Assembly (NCBI GenBank): GCA_964483155.1
Contig: CAZAAC010000030.1
Location: 1-30,273, forward strand
Direction of reading: 5' to 3'
DNA: 30,273 nt
Source: JAAYYM01 sp964483155
GTDB taxonomy: Bacteria > Bacillota > Clostridia > Lachnospirales > Lachnospiraceae
Positions 1 through 10,386 of this stretch are shown here, piece by piece. The position numbers and the translations under genes were made by a program. The notes beneath the pieces are model-generated. The model did not search any database, was not told where the DNA came from, and was given only the letters and a program-made list of their open reading frames with translations. Each line of letters opens with the position of its first letter. The first letter of the stretch is position 1.

Positions 1-2741
1 TAGACCCTGAATTTATGCCTTATGAATTTATTGATACCGATGGAAAATATAAAGGGATTGCAGCAGATTACATAAAACTCTTAAGCCAGAGAATAGGCAT
101 AGAGATGACGTTAAAGACAGAAGATACATGGGCAGAGACTTATGAGATGGCCGTGGAAAAGAAGATTGACGTACTTCCCTGTGTTGCCAAAACAACAGAA
201 CGGCAGAAGTATTTTCTTTTTTCAGAACCTTATTATACGGTACAGCGGGTGATTGTTGTTCAAGATAGCAATAAGTCTATCAAGGGGATGGATGATTTGA
301 ACTATAAAACAGTGGCCGTTCAAAAGAATAGCTCACATCACTCTTATCTCAAGGGAATTTCTGAAATCAACTTGAGTTTTTATACAACTCCATTAGAAGC
401 ACTGACTTCTGTTTCAAAAGGCCATGAAACAGCTTTTGTTGGATACCTTGCTACCTCCGCTTATTTGGTGAAGTCAAATGGGCTCGTTAATTTAAAATAT
501 ATAACGATTGGGAGTAAAGACGACCAGCAATATTTATATTTTGCTGTACGTGATGATTGGCCACTTTTAGTAAGTATTATTAATAAAGGATTGGCTAGTA
601 TTACAGAAGAAGAGAAAATAGCGATTAATGATAAATGGGTGGGAATTACAAATGAAGTCGATTATTCACTGGTCATCAAAATAATTAGTATAATAATAGG
701 CGTTATTATCATTTCTATCTTTTGGATTGCACGTTTGAAACAAGAAATTTCAAAAAGAATTGTGATAGAAACCGAACTGAAGCATGCAAAGGCAGAAGCA
801 GAAAATGCCAATATGATAAAATCCACTTTTTTGGCAAGAATGTCGCATGAAATCAGAACACCTTTAAATGCAATAATGGGAATGTCTTATTTGATGAAAA
901 AAAATGGCATTCCATATTCTCAAAAAGTATATGTCGATAAGATTAATGAAGCGGCACATACTATGCTGGAACTCATAAATGATATTCTTGATTTTTCAAA
1001 GATAGAAGCAGGAAAAGTTGAACTTGAGCTTAAATCTTTTAATTTGGATAAGGTTATTCAGCAGGTAATTAGTGTTATGTCTTTTAAAATAGAAGAACAA
1101 AATATTGATTTTTCTTTTGTAAAAGATCCTAAAATACCCAGTTACTTTGTGGGAGATTCTAAAAGAATAGAGCAAGTGCTAATGAATCTTTTAACAAATG
1201 CAGTAAAGTTTACAAATGAAGGAGAAGTATCTTTAACAATAGAATTACGAGAAATTCAAAATAATGTATACAATCTGGCATTTATCATAAAAGATTCGGG
1301 AATCGGTATGTCAAAAGAGCAGATGGTTCAATTATTTAAACCTTTTGTGCAGGTGGATTCCAGTATCAATCGGCGTTTTGGCGGTACTGGCTTGGGATTA
1401 TCTATTGTAAAAAGTTTTACGGAGTTAATGAGCGGGTCTATCGGTGTGGAAAGTGAAGAAGGTCAGGGTTCGACGTTTACACTTGTATTACCACTACAGT
1501 TTGATAATGCCACAGATTATGAAAAGAATAAAAATGAAGCCATTTCCTATCTACAAAAGATACACGCATTGGTCTTCATTAATAATATTACGTTGCAGAC
1601 TTTATTAGATACTTATCTACAGAATTTTGGGATTCATGCTACATTTGTGAAAGAAGCAGTTGATGCTCGTAAATTAATTGAAAATGATAATCATGTGCAA
1701 GAGGAATTCTACAATTTGTTTATTATGGACTATGATATTCTGACAGATAGCAGTTTCAAATTTGCCAAAGAAATAATCGATGATGCTAAAATACTGAACA
1801 AACCCAAAATTATTATGTTAATTCCGATGAATAGAGAGGATTTATATGAGCAAATCGAGAGCTATGGATTAGATCTTGGAATTGTAAAACCAATTATTCC
1901 TTCTGTGCTATATGATGGTATATTAGAGATTTTTAAAAGAATCGATTTAATTAGCTTTGGGAATAAGATTGCAATTTCAAAAGAAGAGAGAAAGGCAAAA
2001 GAAAACTATAAGGTTTTGGTCGTTGATGATAATAGAACCAATCAGTTTATCGCAAAATCTATTTTAGAACAGGCAGGTATTTCTGTGGCACTTGCTTCTA
2101 ATGGAAAAGAGGGTGTCTCCTACTTTATGGAACATACATCTGAGATTAATATGATTCTTATGGATCTGCACATGCCGGTATTAAATGGGTATGAGGCTTC
2201 TGCGCAGATAAGAGAGCAAGACAAACAGATTCCTATTGTAGCAATGACTGCAGATGCGATAACTGGAGTGGAAGAACAGTGTCAAAAAGCAGGTATTTAT
2301 CAATATATCAGTAAACCGTTTGAACCAGACCAATTCATTCAGACAATTTTGGATACGCTTGACAAAATAAGCCCTACCGAGATAAAAGAAAACAAGGATT
2401 TTTTTATCAACCAGGAGAATGCATTAAAACTTTTAGGAAATAATGCGCAGTTATATCAAATGGTTTTGAATGAATTTTTCAAAGAAACAGAAACAGTATT
2501 TTCAGAACTTGAGAATGAGATGAAAATCAATGATTCAGTAGAAGCGGCGCATATTGTCCATAAGATAAAAGGAAGTGCGGGTAATATTGGGGCATTAAAA
2601 TTGTATGAAACATCGAAGGCACTACAGAAAGCCCTAGAGAATAATCAGAAAGAAGATATTTATTGTTTATATCCTGAATTTGAACGATTACTGAAAGCAA
2701 GCCGTGATGAGATTCAACAAATCCTTCAAAAAAACGAATAA
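1..2741 (+). CDS. BvgS-like hybrid sensor histidine kinase (5' partial)
   Basis: The frame is open to the left edge (codons for D-P-E-F precede the first Met at 15), so the true start and any signal peptide lie outside the window. Numbering from Met 15, the order is an extracytoplasmic solute-binding domain of the SBP_bac_3 type (about 1-215), a membrane helix (218-241), DHp with the H-box His278 in MSHEIRTP, an ATPase domain (about 378-496) with DSGIGMS and GGTGLGLS, a degenerate receiver (about 512-640), a complete receiver with Asp717 in MDLHMP, and an Hpt domain with His849 in HKIKGSAGN. It should bind a small ligand outside the cell and run a His-Asp-His relay inside. The first receiver keeps an Asp and the KP lysine but lacks the N-terminal acidic pair. 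The next kinase gene begins 22 bases downstream, so the two are probably co-transcribed. Confidence 0.93.
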   Translation, partial: DPEFMPYEFIDTDGKYKGIAADYIKLLSQRIGIEMTLKTEDTWAETYEMAVEKKIDVLPCVAKTTERQKYFLFSEPYYTVQRVIVVQDSNKSIKGMDDLNYKTVAVQKNSSHHSYLKGISEINLSFYTTPLEALTSVSKGHETAFVGYLATSAYLVKSNGLVNLKYITIGSKDDQQYLYFAVRDDWPLLVSIINKGLASITEEEKIAINDKWVGITNEVDYSLVIKIISIIIGVIIISIFWIARLKQEISKRIVIETELKHAKAEAENANMIKSTFLARMSHEIRTPLNAIMGMSYLMKKNGIPYSQKVYVDKINEAAHTMLELINDILDFSKIEAGKVELELKSFNLDKVIQQVISVMSFKIEEQNIDFSFVKDPKIPSYFVGDSKRIEQVLMNLLTNAVKFTNEGEVSLTIELREIQNNVYNLAFIIKDSGIGMSKEQMVQLFKPFVQVDSSINRRFGGTGLGLSIVKSFTELMSGSIGVESEEGQGSTFTLVLPLQFDNATDYEKNKNEAISYLQKIHALVFINNITLQTLLDTYLQNFGIHATFVKEAVDARKLIENDNHVQEEFYNLFIMDYDILTDSSFKFAKEIIDDAKILNKPKIIMLIPMNREDLYEQIESYGLDLGIVKPIIPSVLYDGILEIFKRIDLISFGNKIAISKEERKAKENYKVLVVDDNRTNQFIAKSILEQAGISVALASNGKEGVSYFMEHTSEINMILMDLHMPVLNGYEASAQIREQDKQIPIVAMTADAITGVEEQCQKAGIYQYISKPFEPDQFIQTILDTLDKISPTEIKENKDFFINQENALKLLGNNAQLYQMVLNEFFKETETVFSELENEMKINDSVEAAHIVHKIKGSAGNIGALKLYETSKALQKALENNQKEDIYCLYPEFERLLKASRDEIQQILQKNE

Positions 2742-2750
2742 GACTATTGT

Positions 2751-2755
2751 GGAGG
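2751..2755 (+). promoter_or_regulatory. Ribosome binding site selecting a TTG start
   Basis: GGAGG lies 8 bases before TTG at 2764. The longer reading frame from GTG 2704 overlaps the previous gene and has no comparable site, so TTG 2764 is preferred. Confidence 0.8.
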
Positions 2756-2763
2756 TTATCATT

Positions 2764-5700
2764 TTGAAAAACTATTCTAAGTCATTTGGCATTTATATTA
2801 TTATCGCTTTTTTTCTGGTGTATACAGCATCACTTTTTATTCGAAACGACTTCATGACTATAATAATAAAACCTCTTGCTGCATTGATAGCATATTACTC
2901 TCTAAAACATTTTGTAAATATGTCAAAAGAGCAGAAACAAACAAAGCGAACGATATGCCTTGTTTTTTTCTTTTGGATGATAGCAGATATTTTTGCTATA
3001 TTCGGAGAGAATTTAGTTTCTCATTATCGTTTTAGCAAAGATTTGATTTTCAGTATGGAATACGGTCTGTATGCCATCGTAAGGTTATATCTATTAATTG
3101 CAACAATTAAACTATATTATTACCTGACTATAAAGGCGAATAGATTTCGAATTATTGCAGATGTTGTGACAATAGCATGCTGTATTTCAACAGAAATCTG
3201 GCTTATCTTCTTTAAAGGAAAAGCCGGAATATTAATGAATGAAAATACGTTACGGCTATTACAGGGCGACATAAAAACAATTATTTCATTAGTTTTTTTG
3301 TGCATTTCATTTTCAATATTAGGAGTACTATTAATAGCCTGGTTTCATTTCCAACAAGTCTCAATGACTTTGGGCCAACGATTGATTATGCTTGGGACAG
3401 CGGGAATCGCAATTACAGATTTGGTCATAGCGTTAAATAATTCTTTCATCGAGAGAAATGTATTTGTTGATATTAGTTATAAGATATGTATATTACTTTT
3501 TGCATTAGGTGGAATTTATTATAAAGAATATCCGTATCAGTTTCCGTTCAGAAAAGAAAGTACGGATAGTGAACAAATATATGCAATAAAAAATGCGGCA
3601 TATCTTTTGCTATATCCTATCTTTATAATTTGTGTTGTTGGTTTTAAAGTTGCTGTGCTGTTATATGTATTATTTATTGTGTTTTATATCATTTGTTGTT
3701 TGTATGTAAGGCAGATTATGGTGTCAAATTATTTGCTGGAGATTGAAACAAAATATAATAGTCAATTAAAACTCTATTCCAACGTACTCGAACAGGCACC
3801 AATGTCGGTTATGATTACAGATATAGAGGGAAATATAGAATATGTAAATCCCTATTTTTCAGAAGTCTCAGGGTATTCGATGAAAGAGGTAAAAGGGAAA
3901 AATCCTCGGATATTAAAGTCTGAAAAAACGTCATCTAGTACCTATGAAGCATTATGGGATAATTTAAAAATGGGACAGAAATGGGATGGTGAATTTATTA
4001 ATATCAATAAAAAGGGGGAAGAATATGAAGAAAAAGTGGTTATTCTTCCTGTTTTAGATGAAAAAAACGAGATAACTAATTATGTAGCTATAAAAGAAAA
4101 TATTTCTGAAGCTAAAAAAATCAGAAATCAGCTTAGCAATCAGAACTATTTTACCTCACAGCTATTAGATACTATTCCGAGTGCAATTTTTTATACATCG
4201 GTGAATGGTGTGATTCTAGGTGTAAATGCAGAATGTAAAAAAATATATGGGAATGTTAATCGTGATTTTGCGGGAATAAAACTGTCAAATGCGCCATGGA
4301 TGGATGAGCAGGGGTATGAATATTTTCTTCAAATGAAGGAAGAAGCTATAAAAAGAGAAGGGCCAAGTATCAAACAAATAAGGCAGAGAGCTGCAAATGG
4401 AGAATTTGCAATGGTCTTATATAGTATAAGTCCATTTTATCTATCGAATGGTTCTTTGGGCGGATTTGTAGGTGTCATGACAGATATTTCAGAGCTAGAC
4501 CAAAAAGAGAAAGAGCTAGAGGTTGCATTAAAACTAGCTAATGCTGCCACGGAAGCAAAATCACAATTTCTGGCAAATATGAGCCATGAAATCAGGACAC
4601 CGATGAATGCCGTTATCGGAATGTCTTATCTTGCATTAAGAACAGACTTAGACATGAAGCAACGAGATTATGTTAGCAAGATTCATATGGCAGCAACCTC
4701 ATTATTGGGAATTATTAATGATATACTTGACTTTTCTAAAATTGAATCTGGAAAAATGGAGTTGGAGCAGAGGGTTTTTGATTTGGATACCGTCGTGACA
4801 AATTCAATTGGTCTATTGGTACAGAAAGCGTATGAGAAGCAACTGGAATTCATATATCATTTGCCTGTAGGCATTCCCCGTGCTTTAGTGGGTGATTCAT
4901 TAAGACTGGGTCAGATTATCACAAATTTGGTAAGCAATGCTGTAAAATTTACGGAGCATGGAGAAATAGGAATAGATGTGACAGAAGAAGAACGGCAAGA
5001 AAATAGAATTTGTCTAAAATTTTTTGTTCGAGATACTGGAATTGGCATTTCAGCTGAAAATCAAGAAAAATTATTTGAAGCTTTTACACAGTCGGATAGT
5101 TCTACTACAAGGCAGTTTGGAGGAACTGGATTAGGGTTAACTATTTGTAGGAAATTGGTGGAAATGATGAGCGGAAAGATATGGGTTGAGAGCAAGTATG
5201 GTGTGGGCAGTACTTTCATATTTACTGCATGGTTTACGATTAAAGAAGAAGAAAAGTTAAAAGAAAAACTAATTGCAAATGATGTGCATAGTATGAAGAT
5301 ATTGATTGTAGATGATAACAGTGCGGCTAGAGAAATCATGCGGGAGTATTTAGGCGCAATGGGATTTCAGACTAGCGCCGCATCATCTGGCAAAGATGCA
5401 TTGGATATGTTACAAAATGGTAATAAGGAACCATATGATGCAGTTTTTGTGGATTGGCAGATGCCAAATATGGATGGAGTTCAGACAATTCGTGAAATGT
5501 ATCAGCTAGAGCAGTTAAAGCTTATGCCAGCTGTTGTTTTGGTGACTGCTTATGATATGAGTGAAATGATAAAAATGGCAGAAGGATTAAAAGTGGATGG
5601 CTATTTAGCAAAGCCAGTCAGTCAGTCTACATTGTACGATGCTATTGTAAGTATTAGTAGGAAAGAGTATAAAAAAGAAATAGTCGATTTACTAGTAGAA

Positions 5701-6753
5701 GAGGCAGACTATCGTCTGGCAGGATTAAAAATTCTGCTGGCGGAGGATAATGAGGTAAATCAACAGATTGCAATAGAACTTCTTGCTGAACAAGGGATTA
5801 TTGTTGATATAGCTAACAATGGAAAGGAAGCCGTTGATAGAGTAAAGAATGACAAAGAAAAGTATGATCTTATTCTTATGGATTTGCAAATGCCAGAAAT
5901 GGATGGTTTTGAAGCAACGAAAGAAATAAGAAAAGTAATGTCTGATATTCCAATCATTGCAATGACAGCAAGAACAATGATTGAGGAAAAGGAAAAATGT
6001 TACCAGGCAGGCATGAATGATCATATTGCAAAACCAATTGATCCGCACATACTCTTTCGTACAATTGTGAGATGGATACCAGAAGACAGATTAAATGAAT
6101 TAGAATCCAATCAACTGCAAAAAAAGAAAAGTATGTCTCATGCAAAAGAAGAATTGAGAATTAGCGGAATCGATTCGAAAGCAGGTTTGAAAAGAGTTTC
6201 CAATGATTTGATATTATATAAAAAGTTGTTAAAGATTTTTGTGTTAAATCAGATTGATACGATGAAGCAAATAGAGATAGCCATCAAAAATGATGACTAT
6301 GAAGCTATTGAAAAATTGTCTCATACGTTACGCGGCGTGTCGGGAAATATTGGTGCTATTACAATGCAATATATTTGCGAAGCAATGGAAAAGAGTGCAG
6401 GAACTGTAAAAGATAAAGCAGAAATGAAAGTGCTTAGCGAACGGCTAAAAAAAGAAATGGAAATGGTAACAAAATCTATTCAGAAAAATGTAAATTTTGA
6501 AGAGCAGGAAGAATCTATTATGGAAGCATCAGAAAATCCTGAAGAGAAACTAAAAAAATTATACAAATCTTTGGAAGATGGGGATAGTATGGCAGCAGAC
6601 TATTTTAATTCTTTAAAAGGATTTCTAAAAGAACAACTGGAGGAGAAAGATTTTTCTTTAGTTGAAATGCAGATTAGAAATTATGAATTTGAAAAAGCAC
6701 GGAATCAGTTAGGAGAAAAATTAGTAAAGACAAAGGCAGGTGAAGAAGGATGA
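2764..6753 (+). CDS. Membrane PAS-PAS hybrid histidine kinase with two receivers and Hpt
   Basis: Read from TTG 2764 the protein has 1329 residues. An N-terminal multi-helix membrane region (about 1-320) is followed by two PAS domains (about 335-445 and 455-575), DHp with His608 in MSHEIRTP, an ATPase domain (about 700-825) with DTGIGIS and GGTGLGLT, receiver 1 with Asp897 in VDWQMP, receiver 2 with Asp1040 in MDLQMP, and Hpt with His1187 in HTLRGVSGN. About 80 helical residues rich in Glu and Lys close the protein. All relay residues are present, so it should be an active multistep phosphorelay kinase that senses a membrane or cytoplasmic PAS signal. The stop overlaps the start of the HD-GYP response regulator by ATGA, which implies translational coupling and makes that regulator the likely phosphate acceptor. 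Confidence 0.93.
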   Translation: MKNYSKSFGIYIIIAFFLVYTASLFIRNDFMTIIIKPLAALIAYYSLKHFVNMSKEQKQTKRTICLVFFFWMIADIFAIFGENLVSHYRFSKDLIFSMEYGLYAIVRLYLLIATIKLYYYLTIKANRFRIIADVVTIACCISTEIWLIFFKGKAGILMNENTLRLLQGDIKTIISLVFLCISFSILGVLLIAWFHFQQVSMTLGQRLIMLGTAGIAITDLVIALNNSFIERNVFVDISYKICILLFALGGIYYKEYPYQFPFRKESTDSEQIYAIKNAAYLLLYPIFIICVVGFKVAVLLYVLFIVFYIICCLYVRQIMVSNYLLEIETKYNSQLKLYSNVLEQAPMSVMITDIEGNIEYVNPYFSEVSGYSMKEVKGKNPRILKSEKTSSSTYEALWDNLKMGQKWDGEFININKKGEEYEEKVVILPVLDEKNEITNYVAIKENISEAKKIRNQLSNQNYFTSQLLDTIPSAIFYTSVNGVILGVNAECKKIYGNVNRDFAGIKLSNAPWMDEQGYEYFLQMKEEAIKREGPSIKQIRQRAANGEFAMVLYSISPFYLSNGSLGGFVGVMTDISELDQKEKELEVALKLANAATEAKSQFLANMSHEIRTPMNAVIGMSYLALRTDLDMKQRDYVSKIHMAATSLLGIINDILDFSKIESGKMELEQRVFDLDTVVTNSIGLLVQKAYEKQLEFIYHLPVGIPRALVGDSLRLGQIITNLVSNAVKFTEHGEIGIDVTEEERQENRICLKFFVRDTGIGISAENQEKLFEAFTQSDSSTTRQFGGTGLGLTICRKLVEMMSGKIWVESKYGVGSTFIFTAWFTIKEEEKLKEKLIANDVHSMKILIVDDNSAAREIMREYLGAMGFQTSAASSGKDALDMLQNGNKEPYDAVFVDWQMPNMDGVQTIREMYQLEQLKLMPAVVLVTAYDMSEMIKMAEGLKVDGYLAKPVSQSTLYDAIVSISRKEYKKEIVDLLVEEADYRLAGLKILLAEDNEVNQQIAIELLAEQGIIVDIANNGKEAVDRVKNDKEKYDLILMDLQMPEMDGFEATKEIRKVMSDIPIIAMTARTMIEEKEKCYQAGMNDHIAKPIDPHILFRTIVRWIPEDRLNELESNQLQKKKSMSHAKEELRISGIDSKAGLKRVSNDLILYKKLLKIFVLNQIDTMKQIEIAIKNDDYEAIEKLSHTLRGVSGNIGAITMQYICEAMEKSAGTVKDKAEMKVLSERLKKEMEMVTKSIQKNVNFEEQEESIMEASENPEEKLKKLYKSLEDGDSMAADYFNSLKGFLKEQLEEKDFSLVEMQIRNYEFEKARNQLGEKLVKTKAGEEG

Positions 6754-7862
6754 ATGGAATTGTAGGCAAGAATATAGAAGAGGAACTAAGACCTGTAGTG
6801 TTGGTGGTGGATGATACGCCGGATAATATTACACTATTGAGTGGATTACTGAAAGATAATTATAAGGTCAAGGTAGCACTCAATGGGGAGAAAGCAATTG
6901 ACATGATAAGCAAAAGCCCTCCAGACATTATACTATTGGATGTTATGATGCCTGTTATGAATGGGTATGAGACATGCCAAATATTAAAAGATAATGAAGC
7001 TTGGAGGGACATTCCTATTATCTTTCTAACTTCAAAAAATGAAGTAGAGGATGAGAGTAAAGGATTTGAACTTGGCGCAGCGGATTATATAACGAAACCG
7101 GTTAATCCAGTCATTCTTTTATCAAGAATAAAAACACACTTATCGCTGAAACAGGCAAGTGACTTTTTAAAAAGCAAAAATCATTATTTGAAAACAGAAG
7201 TATCTAGGAGAACAAAGGAAATAGCACTTATTCAGGAAGTGTCTATCATGGCCATGGCAGCACTTGCAGAAACAAGGGATAATGAAACCGGATATCACAT
7301 TCAAAGAACCAAAATGTTTGTGAAGGAGTTATGTGATCAACTAAGAAAAAAGGAAAAATATGCAGATATTTTAAAGCAGGAAGTGATTGACCTAATTGTA
7401 GCATCAGCACCTCTTCATGATATTGGGAAAGTAGGTATTCCGGACTCCATTCTTTTAAAACCCGGGAAATTAACAGAGGAAGAATTTGAAGTAATGAAAA
7501 CACACACCACGTTAGGGCGGGACGCAATACAAAGGGCAGAGCAGCTGATGAATCGTGCAGAGACGTTTTTGCGTTATCCAAAAGAAATAGCATATTCTCA
7601 TCATGAAAAGTGGAATGGAAGAGGATACCCACAAGGTCTTTCTGGAGAAAGCATACCTATTTCAGCACGCATCATAGCACTTGCAGATGTGTATGATGCG
7701 CTTGTAAGCAAACGAGTATATAAGATGCCCTATCCTCATGCAGATGCAGTAGAAATCATACAAAAGGAATCGGGAGAGCATTTTGATCCAGATATTGTTA
7801 CAGCGTTTGTAGAGCTTAATGAAACATTTTACGATATAGCGGAAATGTACAAAGACCTATGA
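6750..7862 (+). CDS. Response regulator with HD-GYP domain (RpfG-like c-di-GMP phosphodiesterase)
   Basis: This 370-residue protein has an N-terminal receiver (about 16-135; acidic pair DD at 21-22, phospho-acceptor Asp64 in LLDVMMP) joined by a helix to an HD-GYP domain (about 165-370). The metal and catalytic signature is intact: His223-Asp224 in HDIGK, His284-His285, and Gly292-Tyr293-Pro294. Proteins of this RpfG type hydrolyse cyclic-di-GMP, and phosphorylation of the receiver usually controls them. The ATG overlaps the stop of the preceding hybrid kinase. No DNA-binding domain is present, so output should be enzymatic. The fit with two upstream Hpt-bearing kinases suggests a complete relay; the direction of the activity change is not visible in the sequence. 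Confidence 0.94.
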   Translation: MNGIVGKNIEEELRPVVLVVDDTPDNITLLSGLLKDNYKVKVALNGEKAIDMISKSPPDIILLDVMMPVMNGYETCQILKDNEAWRDIPIIFLTSKNEVEDESKGFELGAADYITKPVNPVILLSRIKTHLSLKQASDFLKSKNHYLKTEVSRRTKEIALIQEVSIMAMAALAETRDNETGYHIQRTKMFVKELCDQLRKKEKYADILKQEVIDLIVASAPLHDIGKVGIPDSILLKPGKLTEEEFEVMKTHTTLGRDAIQRAEQLMNRAETFLRYPKEIAYSHHEKWNGRGYPQGLSGESIPISARIIALADVYDALVSKRVYKMPYPHADAVEIIQKESGEHFDPDIVTAFVELNETFYDIAEMYKDL

Positions 7863-7895
7863 TTTCTTACATATAAAAAAAGAAGGAAATGAATT

Positions 7896-10313
7896 ATGAA
7901 AATGAAGACAAAAATTATTTTATATATAACCGGCTGCTTTTTAATAGGAATCGCAAGTGCACTTCTTATCATTGCGAAAATTTCTGTTCCATACTTAGAG
8001 AGCGAAGAGACAAACACCATACGGCAGGACGTGGATAAGGCCTCGGCTTTATTGCACTCTGAAATAGCGGCACTGGAAAGAACGCAGCGGGATTGGACAT
8101 GGTGGGATGACACCTATTATTTTATAAATGGCGAGAATAAAACTTATAGTGATGACAATTTAGGACAGGAAACGTTAGCGCAGTTAAATTTAGTAGGAAT
8201 GTTATTTTTAGACAAGGGAGGAAATGTAATATATTCCAAATCCTTAGATGAGAATAGTGAAATTAGTGTACAGAAGGTCATCGCACAAAAAGAAATACTG
8301 GAAAAATTATTGCGTAATGTAGATGAAAAAAATACTAATTCTGGAATAACAATCATTAATCAGAAGCTTTTTATAGTTTCTACTGCTGGGATATCGACAT
8401 CAGATGGAGTCACGCCCGCAAATGGTTACTTGATTATGGTGAAAGAACTAGATGATGCCTATATTTCTTATATGGAGGAAATATTGGGAGCAAATATCCA
8501 ATATCGTCAAGGTGCAAGTAATGGGAGTAATATGTTTGAACAAATATCCTTAGGGAATATAGTGCGAAATGAGGCATATATTCAGTATGAAGGAATTTTA
8601 AATGATGTAATCAATAATAATTTTATTGTTTTGGAAGTGGAGAGTAAAAGAAATTTCTATGAGGATGCAGTCGAGACTCGCAAAATATTGATTTCGGCTC
8701 TTGTGATTGTATTTATTGTAATCAGTACCATTTCCATTATTGCAATTAACAAATTTGTAATAAGCAGAATTCTGTATTTGACAAAGTTTGTACAGGATGT
8801 AATTCTTAGAAAAGATATGTCTTTACGTATGAATGTGAAAGGAAAAGATGAAATTGCATCTCTAGAAAGTGATATTAACTTTATGCTTGCTGAACTGGAT
8901 AAGAATTATATAGAAATAAAAATGAATGACGAGCATCTTCATCTAATTATGGAAGCGACAAATGATGGATATTTTGACTATGATTTAGAAAAAGGGAGCA
9001 TCTATATTAACAGTGCATGGGTTCACTATCTTGGTTATACTGACGTTAAGGATACAACCATAAGCATGGAACGGGCCGTAAGTGGAATTATTGATGAGGA
9101 TCAAGATGATTTTAACAAAGCATTTGATGATTATTTACAAAATGGTACAGACATCTTTCACAAAGAATTACGGGCTTACAAAGCATATAGAGGTTATATC
9201 TGGATTCTTATCCGTGGGCGGGTTGTTGAATTTGATAAAGCAGGAAATGCAGTCCGGTTTGTTGGAAGTCTTTCTGATATTACAAATCGAAAAGAGGCAG
9301 AACAACAAAAGGTATATTTACTACAAACAGATCCTGTAACGAGTTTGAAAAATCGCACATTTTTGGAGAATGAAATCAAGGGAATCGATGATTTAAAGAA
9401 CATCTGTATCTTGATGGCTGATGTAAACGGACTAAAGCTGATTAATGATGCATTTGGGCACAAAGAGGGTGACAGGCTACTTAATACAGTGGGTGAGATT
9501 ATAAAAATGTGTTGTTCGGATAAAGATATACCTGTTCGCTGGGGAGGCGATGAATTTTTGATTTTGATAAGGAATAGCAGACAATATGCTGATGACCTAT
9601 TGTATCAGATTAAGTTTGAGCTTGCTTCAATTGACAGTTTCCCGATTAAAATAAGTGTTGCGATGGGATGTTCAGCCTGTAGGGAAACAGATGCTACTAT
9701 GGAACAGGCAATATGCCGCGCAGAAGAGAAAATGTATCGTAATAAGCTATTAGAAAGTAGAAGCTTTCATAATGGCGTAATAGCTTCATTTGAACAAACA
9801 CTCTATGAAAAACATATTGAAGAGCCAGAACAGATAAATAGAAGAAAGAAATTGTGCCAGAAAATGGGCGAAATCTTAAAATTATCACCAGAAGTAATGG
9901 ACGAACTCGATTTGTTAAATTTATTGCATGACGTTGGTAAAATAGCGTTGCCAGACAACATTATTTTAAAAAATGAGGGGCTGACGGAAGAAGAGAGTAG
10001 ATTGAAGAAAAAGCATGCAGAATCTGGTTATCGTATTGCTAAGGCGATTCCTGAAATTGCACACATTGCCGATAGTATTTTGTATCATCATGAAAACTTT
10101 GATGGTACTGGTTATCCAACTGGCATAGCAGGTGAGCAAATCCCGATTAATGCCAGGATAATTGTAGTAATAAATACCTATGAATCCTTAATGAATGGAG
10201 AGTCTGAACAATTTCAGGCTGATATAGAATTGGTTAAGCAAGAGATGGAAAGAAAATCAGGTACACAGTTTGATCCGGAAATTGTTAGTGCATTTTTAAA
10301 AAACTTATTATAG
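7896..10313 (+). CDS. Membrane CHASE4-HAMP-PAS-GGDEF-HD-GYP c-di-GMP enzyme
   Basis: The 805-residue protein starts at ATG 7896 after AGAAGGAAATG. A first helix (about 7-28) is followed by an extracytoplasmic sensor domain with the CHASE4-type WTWWDDTYYF stretch, a second helix (about 262-285), HAMP (to about 340), PAS (about 345-465), GGDEF (about 475-630) and HD-GYP (about 640-805). The cyclase signature GGDEF is intact at 550-554. The product-inhibition RxxD site is not: the Arg position is Ser. The phosphodiesterase signature is also intact (His678-Asp679, His731-His732, Gly739-Tyr740-Pro741). It could therefore make or degrade cyclic-di-GMP, or use one domain as a regulatory site. It is 33 bases after the HD-GYP regulator and is probably the last gene of the operon. 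Confidence 0.92.
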   Translation: MKMKTKIILYITGCFLIGIASALLIIAKISVPYLESEETNTIRQDVDKASALLHSEIAALERTQRDWTWWDDTYYFINGENKTYSDDNLGQETLAQLNLVGMLFLDKGGNVIYSKSLDENSEISVQKVIAQKEILEKLLRNVDEKNTNSGITIINQKLFIVSTAGISTSDGVTPANGYLIMVKELDDAYISYMEEILGANIQYRQGASNGSNMFEQISLGNIVRNEAYIQYEGILNDVINNNFIVLEVESKRNFYEDAVETRKILISALVIVFIVISTISIIAINKFVISRILYLTKFVQDVILRKDMSLRMNVKGKDEIASLESDINFMLAELDKNYIEIKMNDEHLHLIMEATNDGYFDYDLEKGSIYINSAWVHYLGYTDVKDTTISMERAVSGIIDEDQDDFNKAFDDYLQNGTDIFHKELRAYKAYRGYIWILIRGRVVEFDKAGNAVRFVGSLSDITNRKEAEQQKVYLLQTDPVTSLKNRTFLENEIKGIDDLKNICILMADVNGLKLINDAFGHKEGDRLLNTVGEIIKMCCSDKDIPVRWGGDEFLILIRNSRQYADDLLYQIKFELASIDSFPIKISVAMGCSACRETDATMEQAICRAEEKMYRNKLLESRSFHNGVIASFEQTLYEKHIEEPEQINRRKKLCQKMGEILKLSPEVMDELDLLNLLHDVGKIALPDNIILKNEGLTEEESRLKKKHAESGYRIAKAIPEIAHIADSILYHHENFDGTGYPTGIAGEQIPINARIIVVINTYESLMNGESEQFQADIELVKQEMERKSGTQFDPEIVSAFLKNLL

Positions 10314-10316
10314 AAG

Positions 10317-10348
10317 AGAGTTATGATATAAAAGAGTTATGATATAAA
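10317..10348 (+). repeat. Tandem 16-bp duplication after the operon
   Basis: AGAGTTATGATATAAA occurs twice head to tail with no spacer, directly after the stop codon of the GGDEF-HD-GYP gene. It looks like a local replication-slippage duplication; no function is apparent. Confidence 0.8.
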
Positions 10349-10386
10349 ATTTCATTCTGAATACTTAAGAGAAAAATTAAGTAGAC

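Noticed and set aside
2704..2763. Longer reading frame of the second hybrid kinase starting at GTG 2704
   Set aside because: It overlaps the first kinase gene and lacks a ribosome binding site, while TTG 2764 has GGAGG at ideal spacing.
5061..6145. Several minus-strand reading frames inside the second hybrid kinase
   Set aside because: They are reverse-strand shadows of conserved kinase and receiver domains.
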